From Bathymodiolus brooksi (taxonomy: Eukaryota > Mollusca > Bivalvia > Mytilida > Modiolidae): 64,000 nt of DNA. This document shows, piece by piece, positions 52,441 through 64,000 of this stretch. Position numbers and translations under genes: made by a program. The notes below the pieces were generated by a model. It was not told where the DNA came from. It worked only from the letters and a program-made list of their open reading frames with translations, and ran no database searches. The first letter of the stretch is position 1; each line of letters starts with the position of its first letter. Where the stretch lies: contig OY804575.1 in the NCBI GenBank assembly GCA_963680875.1, positions 29,912,494 to 29,976,493 of the forward strand, given 5' to 3'.

Positions 52441-53427
52441 ATGCCTGGAGGAAATAATACTTCAACTAGACCTGTGAGTAAACCTGGTCAACCTAATCCA
52501 GTAAAAACAGTTCAGACATTATTAGCAGCCAAAAAGAAAGACACTAGTAACAAAGAGCCTAGAGCAAAAAGAACTCACTCTGAAGTCTCTAACGACTCTA
52601 ACACCAGTCATGATCTATCAGGACTAATTAACTTTCAAAAAGATCTTGATGAAATTAATATTAGCTTGAGGGATGTAACTACAAAAGATGATCTGAATGA
52701 AATGACAAAAGACCTTGTCAAGACTTCTGACTTAGAAAATATTGTCACTGGTATTGTGAAAAAGCTCTTTAGCAAGTTTGATTCCTCGTTAGAAAAAAAG
52801 ATGAATGAAAAAATCATAAAAATTCAGAATGAGATGGAAGAAAAGGTTGAGGCACTTAGTATTGAAAATGAAGACTTGAAAAAGAGACTAGAAGTAGGTA
52901 CAGCCCAAATAACATCAATCAAAAAAGAATTTTCAGAAACAGTACAAGTTGCTAAGCAAGCAAATATGAGCAGCAACTACAACGAGCAGTACTCTAGGAA
53001 AAACAATATCAAAGTGTTCAACTTTCCTAGGAGAGAGAAGCAAAACCTACGTCAGGATTTTATTAATTTGGTCAAATGAGATCTAAATGTAACCTTAGAA
53101 GAAAGGGATGTAATAGCAATACATAGGCTACCAGCAGAACATGAGCCGAGCCCTTTAATTGTGCGCTTGTTCAGTAGTGATGTAAAAAGGAGTGTAATGC
53201 GGGTAAGGAAGGAACTGAAAGGAAGAGTGAAATTTGTGGATGACGTCACACAAAGGAACATGGAGCTTATCAAAAGACTAGAACGAAGTCAGCGTTTCGA
53301 CCAGGTGTGGTACTTTAATTGTGGCATTTATGGTAGAACAGAGAATGGATTACAGACGAAGTTTCAGATGTATGATGACATTAACTTTAAACTCAGACAA
53401 TGGCCTTCACAACGTCCTGGGTGGTAA
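52441..53427 (+). pseudogene. LINE ORF1 protein (coiled coil + RRM-like), one premature stop
   Basis: A single frame from ATG 52441 to TAA 53427 (328 codons) is interrupted only by TGA at 53077-53079. Residues ~1-55 are basic and Ser/Pro/Thr-rich, ~70-180 form a long charged coiled coil (EEKVEALSIENEDLKKRLE), and ~185 onward is an L1-type RRM/C-terminal region (KNNIKVFNFPR, VIAIHRLP, RVKFVDDVTQRN). Known role of such ORF1 proteins: trimeric RNA-binding chaperone. The TGA fits a CGA-to-TGA change. The two halves have been seen as separate frames (52441-53079 and 53161-53427) but share one phase. Confidence 0.88.
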
Positions 53428-53795
53428 CTTTAAATTTTTGATGTTGAAAAATATTTAGACAACTGAAAAGATCTGTCTTTATTGTATTAAATATTCAATA
53501 TCATAAATATATTTATGCTTCAAGTATAAAAAAACAATAATGTTATACAATTGATTGAAAATTTTACTGCAGATTTTGCAAAAATTGTACCAGTTTACAA
53601 CAGGTATATTATGACACTTGTCATCTTAGTTCTAAATACATGTTTTTATCTATCATTTTTTCAGTTATTTTCAAAAGAATATTTTGAAAAATTCATTTAC
53701 ATTTACAATAGTTCTATTCTTATTTGCTTGATGAATATGTATTGTCAGAGTTTTGTATATATCTACTTATTTAGAAGAATTATATTCCCCTTGAA

Positions 53796-56700
53796 ATGGG
53801 TTCCATACAATTTCTAACAGTTAACTGTCAAGGCCTTGGTAATATTGAAAAAAGAAAAGATGTGTTTCATTTTCTAAAATCCAAAAATTATAACATTTAT
53901 TGCTTACAGGACACACGTTTTACTTCTGAAATAGAGTCTAGTATTAGATCTATGTGGGGATTTGATTGTTTCTTTTCATCTTTTTCTTCAAATTCCAGGG
54001 GGGTATCAATTCTGTTTAATAACAATTTTGAATATGAAGTCCTGAAAGAGAAAAGGGATCTGAATGGTAATTATTTAGTATTAGATGTTGTAATTGATAA
54101 ACAGAAACTTACACTTCTGTCACTTTATGGACCCAATATGGACAATCCTGATTTTTATGATCAGATTATGAATATCATTGAAGATTTTGGAAATGAACGT
54201 TATTTACTTTGTGGTGATTTTAATTTGGTACTTTGCCCACATATTGATTGTTACAACTATTTACATGTTAATAACCCCAATGCTAGAGATAAACTTATTG
54301 AAATAGTAGATCAATGCTCCCTAGTGGACCCCTTTAGAGAACTTTTTCCAGGATTTACAACGATATACTTGGAGAAAAAAGACACCTTTTAAACAAGCTC
54401 GACTTGATTTTTTTCTTTTTCCTGATAGTATGTTGACAAATTTAGTAAACTGTAAAATTGAACCAAGTTATCGTTCAGATCACTCCATGGTAATTTTAGA
54501 ATTAGAGTTTATACCTTTTATGCGTGGTAAAGGACTATGGAAGTTCAACAATTCATTACTTTATGATTTGGAATATAGTAATATTGTTAAAAAAAAAAGA
54601 TTTTAGAGGTTAAAAAACAGTATGGTGCCTTGGTTTATAACTTTGAGAATATACATGAAATTTCTAACGATGATCTTCATTTCACTATTAATAGTCAATT
54701 GTTTCTAGAAACACTGTTGATGGAAATTAGAGGCAAAACTATTTCTTATTCAAGCTACAAGAGAAAAGAAAGAGACAAAATAGAAAGAGATTTATTGAAA
54801 GATATTGACACTTTAGAATGTAATGTAAACCAAGCCTCCATACAACTTTTAGAGAATAAGAAGCAAGATTTAGAAAATATAAGAAAAGAAAAAAATAAAG
54901 GGTAAAATAATACGTTCTAGAGTGCGGTGGATTGAAGAGGGGGAAAAACCTACAAAATATTTTTGTGGGCTAGAATCAAAAAATTTTACTAGTAAAATAA
55001 TTCCCAAAATAGAAAGGGATGATGGCAAAACTATAACTAAACAATTTGATATCTTGAAAGAAACAAAGGTATTTTATGAAGAACTATATAAATTTAGAGA
55101 AGGAAATGGGTGTAAAGTGAGTGATTTAGAAAGAGATTTAAAAGACTTAAACTTTAATAAATTGTCTTTAGATGAACAATTAAGTTTAGAAGGGGAAATA
55201 AATGTAAATGAAGCAAGTAAGGTTTTACAAAAAATGAATAATAATAAATCACCCGGGTCGGACGGTTTTTCAACAGAATTTTTCAAATTTTTCTGGATAG
55301 ATTTGAAGTCATTTGTTGTAAATTCTATAAATTTTGGGTCACTTTTAGGTGAGCTATCAGTAACTCAAAAACAGGGAATCATTACATGTTTACCAAAAGA
55401 TAACAAACCAAGACACTTTCTCAAAAATTGGAGACCAATATCACTACTGAATACTGTATACAAAATTGGTTCTGGTGTTATTGCTAGTAGATTGAAGAGA
55501 GTTCTGGAAAAGTTGATTGATTTAGATCAAACAGGTTTTATTAGTAGAAGATACATTGGAGATAACATTAGATTAATCTATGATATGCTACAATTTACAG
55601 AAGAAAACGACATACCTGGTTTGTTACTTTTGATAGACTTTGAAAAGGCATTTGATTCTATATCTTGGGACTTTCTTTTATCTGTATTAAAATTTTTCAA
55701 CTTTGGGGAATCTATTATAAACTGGGTTAAAGTATTTTATAATAATATATCATCAGCAGTCATTCAGGGTGGTAATCTTTCAGAATTTTTTCAAATAGGC
55801 CGTGGTTGTAGACAAGGTGATCCGTTATCGCCATATCTTTTTATTTTATGTGCAGAAATTTTAGCCATTAAGATACGGGGTAATACAAATATTGGTGGTA
55901 TAAATGTGACAAGGATTGAACATAAGTTATCACAGTTTGCAGATGACACATCATTAATTTTAGATGGCAGTGAAAAGTCTCTAAATGAAGCTTTACTTGA
56001 ATTAAATTGGTATGCAAAACTCTCTGGGCTAAACATTAATTTTACCAAGACACAAGTAGTATGGATTGGGAGTAAAAAATACAGTAATGACACTTTAGGT
56101 CAACACAGAAACTTATCCTGGGGTAAAACATCCTTCAAGCTATTGGGTATTAATTTTGATGTTGATTTGGATAAAATTGTAAATATTAATTATAATGAGA
56201 GAATTTTGCAAATAAAAAAACTAATTAAGATATGGTCAAAAAGGAATCTTACTGTCATTGGAAAGATTACTGTTGTGAAAACTCTGATTTTACCTGTCTT
56301 AAATCACCTAATCATTACATTGCCTAATCCTACTCAAGACATCTTAAAGAAGGTGAACGAGCTTATTTTTACCTTTATATGGAGTTCACCTGTGCACAGA
56401 GTTAAAAAGGAATTGTTACAAAAAGACTTCTGTGAAGGAGGATTAAAAATGATTAATCTAAATTTATTTATTTTAGCCCTAAAAACAACCTGGGTAAGAA
56501 AGCTATTTCGAACTGAAGGTAAATGGGATAATATCTTATTTTCGACAATAAATCAGGAAAAATTATTCAATTTTGGTAATGGTTATATTTCTTACATAAA
56601 AGAAAATGTTGTAAAAAATAAATTTTGGAAAGATGTGTTCCATGCTTGGAACACCTTTATTGATAAAGAAGAAAACTTTACATGGGAATATTTTTTGTCT

Positions 56701-57593
56701 CTCCACTGTGGATGAACAAAACTATAAAAATAGAAAACAAACCAGTATTCTATGAAGACTGGTTCAGAAAAGGTATTTGTTTTGTTAATGATATTATGTC
56801 AGAAGATGGAAAATTTCTCTCCATTGATCAATTAGAGGAAAAATTTAACATTTCAAAAAATATTATGAAATTTAATAGTATAATTTCAGCAGTAAAGCAT
56901 GCTGGAAAACAAAATGTGTATAATAGTTATAAGCTACTTACCCCATTTATTCCTTCGTTTGTTAAGACCATTTTGAAGAGTAAAAGGGGAACTAAAGATA
57001 TGTATTTGTTACTAATAAGGAATAACATAGTGTCAAATGGTCAGAAAAAGTGGGAGGAAATTTTAGCCTTAGGTTTAGATGAAACGAAATGGAGAGAAAT
57101 ATTCAAACTACCTTTTATAGTCACACAAAATACCAAACTACAATGGTTACAGTACAGAATTAACCAACGTATCCTAGGAACAAATAAATTGCTGTATAAA
57201 ATTAAAGTAAAAGACAATGCCTTTTGTACTTTTTGTCAGGAAGATGAGGAAACTATAGAACATTTATTTTGGAACTGTGAGATTGTACAAGCTTTTATTG
57301 ATGAAATTGATTCTTGGTTATTGTCAAATGGTGTTAGTATTCCATTTACTATGCAATTTTTTCTTTTTGGTGATACTTCAAAATCGTCTCGAGGAGATGC
57401 TATCAACCTCATTTTATTACAAATAAAGCAGTATATTTTTAACTGTAAATATTTTCAGAAAAAATTATCATTGGTCACAATGCAGAGGAAAATACAGTCA
57501 CTATATAACATTGAGAAATCTATTGCTATTAAAAATAAAAAAAATTATTTTTTCAACCAGATATGGAATGCTTTCACTTTACTGTTTAATTAG
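53796..57593 (+). pseudogene. LINE ORF2: endonuclease, reverse transcriptase, Cys-rich C-terminus; frameshifted
   Basis: EEP endonuclease from 53796 (VNCQGLG, LQDTRF, LLCGDFN, and SDHSMV in the next frame). Reverse transcriptase at 54922-56715 with NWRPISLLN, LLLIDFEKAFDSISW, GCRQGDPLSPYLF and the catalytic FADD (QFADDTSLIL). C-terminal part 56682-57593 with a zinc-knuckle-like CTFCQEDEETIEHLFWNC. This layout and the ORF1 type fit the L1/Tx1 clade. Frame changes near 54358, at the A-run 54588-54599, at the A-rich 54886-54897, and near 56700. Two lie in homopolymers and could be assembly errors. If they are real, the element is inactive. Confidence 0.92.
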
Positions 57594-58431
57594 ATTTTAG
57601 TTTAAACATATTTTATTTGCCAATTAAACAGACAAAATGGATTAGACACAAGTTAAACAAACTTATGAAGTCTTCTCCAAAATTAATTAGATATAAAGAT
57701 TTATACAAATATTCTTTTACTTCTATAGCTACTTAAAACCCTATTTTTTGATTATCTGTATATTTGTTAATTTGGTTTATTATGATTGAAAAACTCATCT
57801 TTATGTGGAATCACATTATTTAGTATTTTCTGTCATGTTATTCTAATAGAAATAGTATGCCATTCTGTATGTAAATTACTAACAAATACTAACATCTTTA
57901 TATGTTATGTGCTTTACTAATGTTAACGAGGCCGGGATAAGGTACCGGTACTTTATGTATTCAACTAACAAATGTACAGATTTCAATAAAAATATCACAC
58001 TTTAAAAAAAAAAAAATATAAAAAAATCCTACTACCATACGACCACGACGGTCCCTCAGTAAGACTTTAACATTATAATCTATTATTAATGTGTCATATT
58101 AGCAATAATTTCTCTGTGATTGAAAAAAAATCCAAATTGGATGCTTAATGGATCTAAATATTAGCTGAATGGACAAAAGAAAATTGGATTTGTCATTGTA
58201 ATAGAAGTCTACCATAAAAGGTGTCTGTAATCAGTAGAAATAAGTTATTGTTGTAATGTGACAAGGAAGGAAAATACAGGAGATTCCTAATCTATGTAAT
58301 TATGAGTCACAAACTGTCTATAGATACCTTGTGTATGATAATAGGATTAAAATGGAAGGAAGTCATTGAAATAATGCATGCATGATCTAGTATTTCCCCG
58401 TTTATAACAATGACAATATTGTATATGCCAT

Positions 58432-58484
58432 GATCTAGCTGAAAAACTGCAGAGTTGGCATTAAGCAACAATCACTCACAATAT
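58432..58484 (+). mobile_element. SINE 3' end fragment (6569 family)
   Basis: CATGATCTAGCTGAAAAACTG, then GGCATTAAGCAACAATCACTC. Only the 3' core and tail remain. Confidence 0.65.
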
Positions 58485-58609
58485 TTTATATTTATGATTA
58501 TCATTTCTAGTTCAATCAAATTATTCTTGTCATCTACTTATTTTTACATTTTTATGATCTGTGAAAAATACACTAGGGTCAGGTATTTTTTAACTTTCGT
58601 TTATTTCTT

Positions 58610-58760
58610 ACCACAAGCCTAACACTACGTATATACTGATGTGAGTTTGTGCTCCGCTAACCACCTTAAGTGTTAACGTTTCCAGATATATGTACCTATG
58701 CAGTACTCACGATGAGCACCTGTCCTCCGGCCCAAGACCAGTTAAACTTTGTTTGGAACA
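58610..58760 (+). mobile_element. Old SINE fragment
   Basis: CCACAAGCCTAACAC, TTGTGCTCCGCTAACCACC and TAAGTGTTAACGTTTCCAG parallel the old SINE at 5850 (CCACAAGCCTCACAC ... CAAGTGCTAAGGTTTCCAG). Confidence 0.5.
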
Positions 58761-58774
58761 GTAAATTTTTCTGT

Positions 58775-59780
58775 TTTTTTTGTATTTTTTTGTAATTAGT
58801 TTATTTTTAAAGAAAAGCAGAGGCAGATACAAATACAGAAAAAAACATATGATATACATATATAATTTTACCTTGACAAAAAACTTTTAATTTATAACAC
58901 CAACATTTTGTAACAATATACTGAAATGTCAAACACCAAGGAGATTTTCAAATGGCAACCACTTTTTACATATATATTCTTTTTGTGTCGAGGATAAGAA
59001 ATTTATGGTTGTCTTTTCTATTTTAATACAATATTTTAGGTATTTTATACCTCCATTTATACTGGGTTTATCACCCAAACATCTACATTTATATAAATAA
59101 TACTTTAAAATCAAAATGACTTGATTATTAGTGTTATCTGGATCTAAAGGATTTGTTATACCCAAAATAATATTAGGTGCATTTATGTACTGCATGTTCA
59201 GACCACAACTTTCTAAAATATTTACTAATGAAAACCAAAAATTGTTTGTGTAGGTGCATTCCCAAAACAGATGCAATAAACTTTCTTTAGTTCCTGTACA
59301 GAAGGTGCATAGTTCTGTTTCTTTTAAGCCACACTTGAAAAGAAAAGAGTTTGTAGCAGTAATTCTATGGGAAAGTTTGAACTGAAAGTTTTGAAGCTTA
59401 GTGTTTCTTGTAGCCCTAAAAGGGGAAGAATAAATATACCACCAATCATTTATTTGTATTCCTAATTCCTGGGTCCATTTGATTTGTGACCTTAAAGGAC
59501 TTTCTTTTATGTTTTCTAAATACAATTTATAAAAATATTTGGCAGGTTTTTTTTTATCACTTTTTAATCTGTTAACAATGTCATTTTTAATATCATCCAG
59601 CCTCCCATACTCTGTAATAAGGTTTTTCCATCTCTTTGGGACTGCACCCACAAATTTTCCAGTTTTAAGAATTTGATTAGGACAAGAAAATTCAAATTTT
59701 GATTTCGAGGTCTGCCTATGCATGGCTGGGGTTCTTCGGTCAATACCTTATAATTTTCTAAGATTCCCACCCCCATTTAG
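58775..59780 (-). mobile_element. 5'-truncated LINE, second L1/Tx1-type family
   Basis: - strand frame 59723-58929 (264 aa) is the C-terminal part of ORF2: FRATRNTKLQNFQFKLSHRI, a zinc-knuckle-like CTFCTGTKESLLHLFWEC, and a helical end. Related to, but clearly different from, the C-terminus of the 52182 LINE. Upstream ORF2 continues in another frame to about 59776, then is truncated. The 3'UTR runs to the A-rich stretch near 58780. Confidence 0.85.
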
Positions 59781-60512
59781 TCTGGTAGTAACAATACAGC
59801 TGAAAACACTACTGAAAATGACAATGAATACCAATTACCCTAACACTGCAATTAACATACCGGTATTGTATATTTTATCTATCGACATATACTTTGAAGC
59901 TTCCTAAAAATATATATATATTCCGAGGAAGTGTCTAAGGAATAATGTCATTGTATGTTGATTCTGTTCTGTACAAGTACAATAACAAGGATTCTCACTA
60001 AAAATTATAGATAAGATTTTTATAAAAGACAAGTAGTTGATGGATTCTAAAAAAGAGTCCACCCCCATAGAACACTCCACAGACAAGTTAAGACAAAACT
60101 CTTATTGTTTCTATATTTACAATGTCTACTGTTTATACATGTACAATTCAAACATTTACATAATCATCAAATGATAATGCTGCAATTTTTTTTAATCAAA
60201 AGGCGAATGGACAACAAAAAATCTTGACAAGTCCCTGTGACGATGAGAAGATGATCTTCACATAAATATTAATGAAAATTCATACAATACAAGGGTCTTT
60301 TTTTTTTTAAAGAAATACTTATAAATACATAGTCTACCTTTGCTAACCTACAGATGAAATTATACATTGTTTTCAAACTTTACTCCTTATCGTTGTGTAA
60401 CATAAAATACTGGTACCATTGATCTGATCTGCTACTCTCTTAAAACTGACTACAATTTATTATTAAATTCTAAAATTGATAGCAAACTTGGGTAATTAAA
60501 GCTAAAATATGG

Positions 60513-60657
60513 TTGGTTTTATGGTGTTTAACGCCACCTTCAACAATATTGCAGTTATATCGTGGCGGTCGTTTTATTGGTGGGGGAAACCGGAGTACAC
60601 AGAGAAAACCACCGACCTGTCTCAAGTCACTGACAAACTTTATCACATAATGTTGGT
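60513..60657 (-). mobile_element. SINE fragment (5284 family)
   Basis: TTATGGTGTTTAACGCCACC, ATCGTGGCGGTCGTTTTATT and ACTGACAAACTTTATCACA. The head is absent. Confidence 0.8.
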
Positions 60658-60883
60658 ACACACATTTTTAAAACATACAATTTGTAACATTATCAAGCTA
60701 ATTTGTTCAAAACTGATACAATTCTGATTATGTAATGCAGAAATTTAGTCCAAATAATTTGTTTAAATTTCAGTTCATTTTACTGTTTAATTATACAGTA
60801 GTACCAGTAATGGTGGCCATCTTGGATTGAGGACATGTTATAATCTGAGGTGAATATCAAGTCAAGTTTGGTTGATATTAATC

Positions 60884-61460
60884 AATTCAATTAAATTCTT
60901 TATTAAAGATAACTAATAATACATTAGTGTTCTCCATTACAAATCATGATAATATATAAAACAACATTTAAAAGTTACATGCAGTATATAATAATACAGT
61001 TGTACACATATTTTAAGAAGTGTTTCTTATTTCTAATGCGTCCCTAATGAATTTATATAAATAATTACATTCAATTTTGGATTTAAAAGTTTAGACAGTA
61101 AAAAATAAGTATTATGTGAATCTTTTAGATCTAAACCATAAGACTGGAAACAAGTTTTCCTTATATCTTTATATTTATGGCATGATATCAAAAAATGTTC
61201 TTCTGTCTCTACTTCAGTACAGAATTTACAGAATCATTCTTCTCTTGGAATTTTAGGTTTATTATATCTACCCCGCTCTATATTTAAACAATGAGCACTG
61301 ATAGGTAGATGTGTAATTTTACTTTTTATACTTTTGCTAAGATTGGTTTCAAGATACAAGGGAACAAAATTTGGAATAAAAATATTGCTAAAAAGTATCA
61401 ATTTACTGTCTACAGCCCCAGATTTAATTTGTTGTAGTTGTGAGTCAGATATTAATCATT
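60884..61460 (-). mobile_element. Decayed CR1/L2/Rex-like LINE 3' end
   Basis: The - strand reads HLPISAHCLNIERGRYNKPK, a stop, FCKFCTEVETEEHFLISCHK and an end with INSLGTH stop. The SAH-x-L-x-IE-x-GRY plus C-x-x-C...E-x-HFL-x-x-C pattern is typical of the C-terminus of many invertebrate LINEs of the CR1/L2/I group. It is followed by a 3'UTR and an AATTGAATTGATT-type tail (60884-60900). One stop codon inside. Confidence 0.75.
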
Positions 61461-61469
61461 AGTTTCATT

Positions 61470-62585
61470 GAAGAACAACAATAAAGTACAAAACATGAAT
61501 TCAAAGTTAAATATGAATGATATTAACAATATAATAGCAAAGGCACACTTTAAATGCAATTTTTTTTTTAAATGATGTGAAGAAACATTTTTGTGGAAAC
61601 ATGTCTCTATGAAGCTGTTGGAAGCCTCACTGTCATGTCTTCACTTCTCCCTCATGTTCTCTGAGGGAGAAGTCAAGTCTCCCTGTTGTTTTGTAAGTGT
61701 AGTGAGCCCTGGTAAAATAATCCCAAGGTTTTATTCAGATATCTCCAATTATTTCTGAGATACAGTTTGTACCAAACCCTTAACATTGGGGTGCTTTCTG
61801 GCCTGCCCATCGCACATCACCAATCTGATGACTGGATTGTATTTGTTCGAAAACCCTGTTTTTTAAGTGCCAAACTTCAAAAGAATTTTCGGCATTTAAA
61901 AAATAAACAAATCTCAAACTTCTTGTGTAAACATAATGTAAAAAAAAAAGATACAAGTTTTTGTTTAACTAGATCAAAATCAATAGATTTGGAGGCGGCA
62001 ATATGAGCCTAATTACTAAGGAAATCTTGTAAGTCAAGGAAATCACATTTTCACAGCTTCAGATGTATTAGTTTAATGACATTTTAAAGGAACTAATCAA
62101 GGAATTCTTCAGTGACGGTGTGGCTTAAAAATTTGCCAGCAAAAGACCTTCAAGGCTTTTATGTTTCCTTGTCATATTCAGAAATTGAAGTCTAATCATG
62201 CTGGGATATAAATCTGAACAAGACTGCATTTCTAACGAAATGAGATTAATGAGACCAAAAATAAATCTTTCATTTTCTTAAATTTGTCTATTGAGAAGTA
62301 CTTGTAATGAAAAAGCTCACATATAGATGTAATAGTGAAAATCTCAGTTTGATATATCTTGCATTACAAATGACTTGGACATTATTATTTTTTTAAATTG
62401 TACCTATACTGAATGTCATTGTACTTTTGTCAGGAATGGAATTTTGATAACTGAAACAGTTATGTTGCTGACATGAGTCTCCGAATTTCCGATCCATAGT
62501 ATTAATGTATATATTTTGTAGGAGGCCATCTCAGAATCATTATAGCCAAGTTTCTACGATTCAGTCATTCCAGAGAAATAGATTT
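61470..62585. other. AT-rich DNA with one hairpin
   Basis: No gene seen. A perfect 12-bp stem (ACTTCTCCCTCA / TGAGGGAGAAGT) with a 7-base loop lies at 61643-61673; significance unknown. Confidence 0.4.
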
Positions 62586-62589
62586 CCAA

Positions 62590-62720
62590 AATATTTCCTC
62601 CATAGAGTTCTATGTTAAACTTAGTCCTATAATGGTGGCCAGCTTAGATTTCCAATATGCATAAAAAATGTCAAATTTGTCAGGGCCATCCACGGATCAT
62701 TTATTTACAGCTTGAATTCA
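62590..62720 (-). repeat. Diverged satellite half-unit
   Basis: TCCATAGAGTTCTATGTTAA + ACTTAGTCCT, then AATGGTGGCC and TTTCCAATATGCATAAAAAA, resemble the reverse half-unit of the 38351 element. No element ends nearby. Confidence 0.5.
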
Positions 62721-62749
62721 AGTTTGTAGCTTTAAGACTAGAAAAGAAG

Positions 62750-63343
62750 TATGCCCCCGCACTTGATAATTATGGACAAAGTTGTTTTGTTATGAGTGAT
62801 TTTTAAAAATTGAAGTGTGTCTGTAAGACACAAATGATGCCCCTGCCTGACCATAAGAAATTATAAACAAGTCAACCTCCATTATGTGTATAAACATCAT
62901 ACAAAATATTAAAGCTGTAGCTCCAAAACTGTAGGAGGAGATAGCCGGACAAACCATGTATCTATATCCGTACGGACGAACAAAATCTTGTGGACATGCA
63001 CACCTCCATTATGTGCATAAACATCCTGCAAAATATTAAAGCTGCAGCTCTAAAACTGTAGGAGGAGTTTGCCGGACAAACCATGTTCCCTTTATGCAGC
63101 TAGTACGAAAAAAATGACTAAGTCCAACTACCTGTCATTTTGAGAATATTTGAAGAAAATCAAAATCCTGGACATGCACACCTCCATTATGTGTATAAAC
63201 ATCCTACAAAATATTAAAGCTGTAGCTCCAAAACTGTAGGAGGAGATAGCCGGACAAACCATGTATCTATATCCGGATGGACGAACGGATGGACAGGGGT
63301 AAATTAAAATGCCCCCCCCCCGACTCTTTGTCACGGGGGCATA
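62750..63343. mobile_element. TIR element with TATGCCCCCG ends and three internal repeats
   Basis: The left end TATGCCCCCGC and right end CGGGGGCATA are inverted. Inside, a ~105-bp block (ACCTCCATTATGTG, AATATTAAAGCTG, CTGTAGGAGGAG, GCCGGACAAACCATG) occurs three times from about 62874, 62998 and 63178, with GGACGAACGGATGGAC at the right. The 37535-37630 fragment has similar ends. Non-coding. Confidence 0.72.
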
Positions 63344-63427
63344 AAAAAGCTTTGACATTTATTCATTTATGAATTTGGCCTTGTTAAACTATCATTTTAA
63401 TACAACTAGAACCTGACTAATTATATT

Positions 63428-63487
63428 GATTGATTGATTGATTGGTGTTTAATGCCAACATAAGCAGTATTTCAGCTATGTCATGGC
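63428..63487 (-). mobile_element. SINE 3' end with (GATT)n tail
   Basis: Same arrangement as 30887: TTGATTGATTGATTGATTGG, then GTGTTTAATGCCAAC and TATTTCAGCTATGTCATGGC. 63488-64000 shows nothing further. Confidence 0.65.
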
Positions 63488-64000
63488 ATGACTAATTCTA
63501 AGACCTGTCTATTCTAATACGACATATTAAGTCAAGACACGAAAGGTATCACTGCATTACTTAAAACCAAATAAATATCACTAATGGAACAGGAAGTTGA
63601 TGCCGTATAACTCACTAATTAGATTAGCCTGCAACATTTTCTAATTCATTGCAATTCCCTCTAGAATTAAAATATAGACAAATCACCCAAAAAAAATTTA
63701 CACAGACAAATGATGAATGTTATGTGTATTTCTTCAACTTGTTTATCTTTGTTTTGAACAATACAAATTTTCTTTATTCAATATTGAAGATTGGAAGAAT
63801 TAAAGCTTCATACAAATCTAGATTCCAATTGAAGGCCAGACACAATTCTGTCATATTAAAAGATATGGATGTATAAGGATTCCAAATCAACGAGGCTTCA
63901 GAACTGTTACTTCTATATTGTTTAGTCTGGCTATATAGAGAACAATAATGTACAAAATATGTCAATAAAAATGATTTTACAATAAAAATACAAACCCTAA

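Larger units (their letters stand above)
52182..58023 (+). mobile_element. Near-full-length L1/Tx1-type LINE, mutated
   Basis: A 5.8-kb element with 5'UTR (52182-52440), ORF1 (52441-53427), inter-ORF spacer, ORF2 (53796-57593), 3'UTR with AATAAA near 57985 and an A-rich tail. A 12-bp target duplication, AAATCCTACTAC, lies at 52170-52181 and 58024-58035. The intact 5' end and clean duplication indicate a fairly recent insertion. ORF damage: one stop in ORF1 and about four frameshifts in ORF2. Confidence 0.92.
51943..58056 (-). mobile_element. SINE copy split by LINE insertion
   Basis: 51943-52181 is a reverse 5284-family SINE (tail side ATTAGGGTTATGGTGTTTAA). Its head complement resumes after the LINE at 58036 (CATACGACCACGACGGTCCC). 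The LINE landed in the head segment. Confidence 0.85.

Noticed and set aside
61643..61673. Perfect 12-bp hairpin resembling a bacterial terminator
   Set aside because: Eukaryotic context with no gene ending there; listed only as a hairpin.

Overview
The window is eukaryotic nuclear DNA. It is AT-rich, has intron-split genes and is dominated by repeats. The repeat types point to a bivalve mollusc: tRNA-derived SINEs, 'pearl'-like or Helentron-like elements that carry tandem satellite cores, and many foldback MITEs. I favour a bivalve strongly and cannot name the species. No prokaryotic features, rRNA genes or CRISPR arrays were seen.

Two host genes are convincing, and they converge. (1) HEMK1, a mitochondrial HemK-type release-factor glutamine methyltransferase, lies on the + strand at 2200-14207 in nine coding exons with consistent splice phases (363 aa). 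(2) A synaptophysin/synaptoporin-family four-TM vesicle protein lies on the - strand at 34030-44181. Four coding exons were found (about 218 aa); the short N-terminal exon(s) are not securely located.

Layout. 1-2160: LINE tail, degenerate direct repeats and a 42-bp minisatellite just upstream of HEMK1. 2.2-14.2 kb: HEMK1, with introns full of SINEs, MITEs, minisatellites and a ~155-bp-monomer satellite element (11.86-13.17 kb). 14.47-14.87 kb: 62-bp minisatellite. 14.9-24.3 kb: nested transposons. An outer 74-bp-TIR element (14915-24345) surrounds an inner long-TIR element (16202-24072). The inner element holds a broken gene for a protein that reads like a PIN/FEN-type nuclease with a Cys-rich tail (17559-18591). 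A 4.6-kb element with twelve 332-bp satellite dimers (19199-23777) sits inside it. 25.6-27.1 kb: a dead Tc1-like transposon with 26-bp TIRs and a TA duplication. 27-34 kb: gene-free AT-rich DNA. 34-44.2 kb: the synaptophysin-family exons; one intron holds a second copy of the satellite element (38351-40943) in inverted orientation with six dimers. 44.2-52 kb: probable 5' intron or upstream DNA with foldback MITEs, a palindromic ATACTGG satellite and a long hairpin. 52182-58023: a nearly full-length but mutated L1/Tx1-type LINE, inserted into a SINE with a 12-bp target duplication. 58-64 kb: two more decayed LINE 3' ends, SINE pieces and a C-rich-terminus tandem element.

The two host genes have unrelated roles (mitochondrial translation termination; vesicle membrane). 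The rest is a record of repeated, nested insertion. The best candidates for something under-described are the nuclease-like gene in its nested TIR elements, and the satellite-carrying element pair that differs by six dimers.
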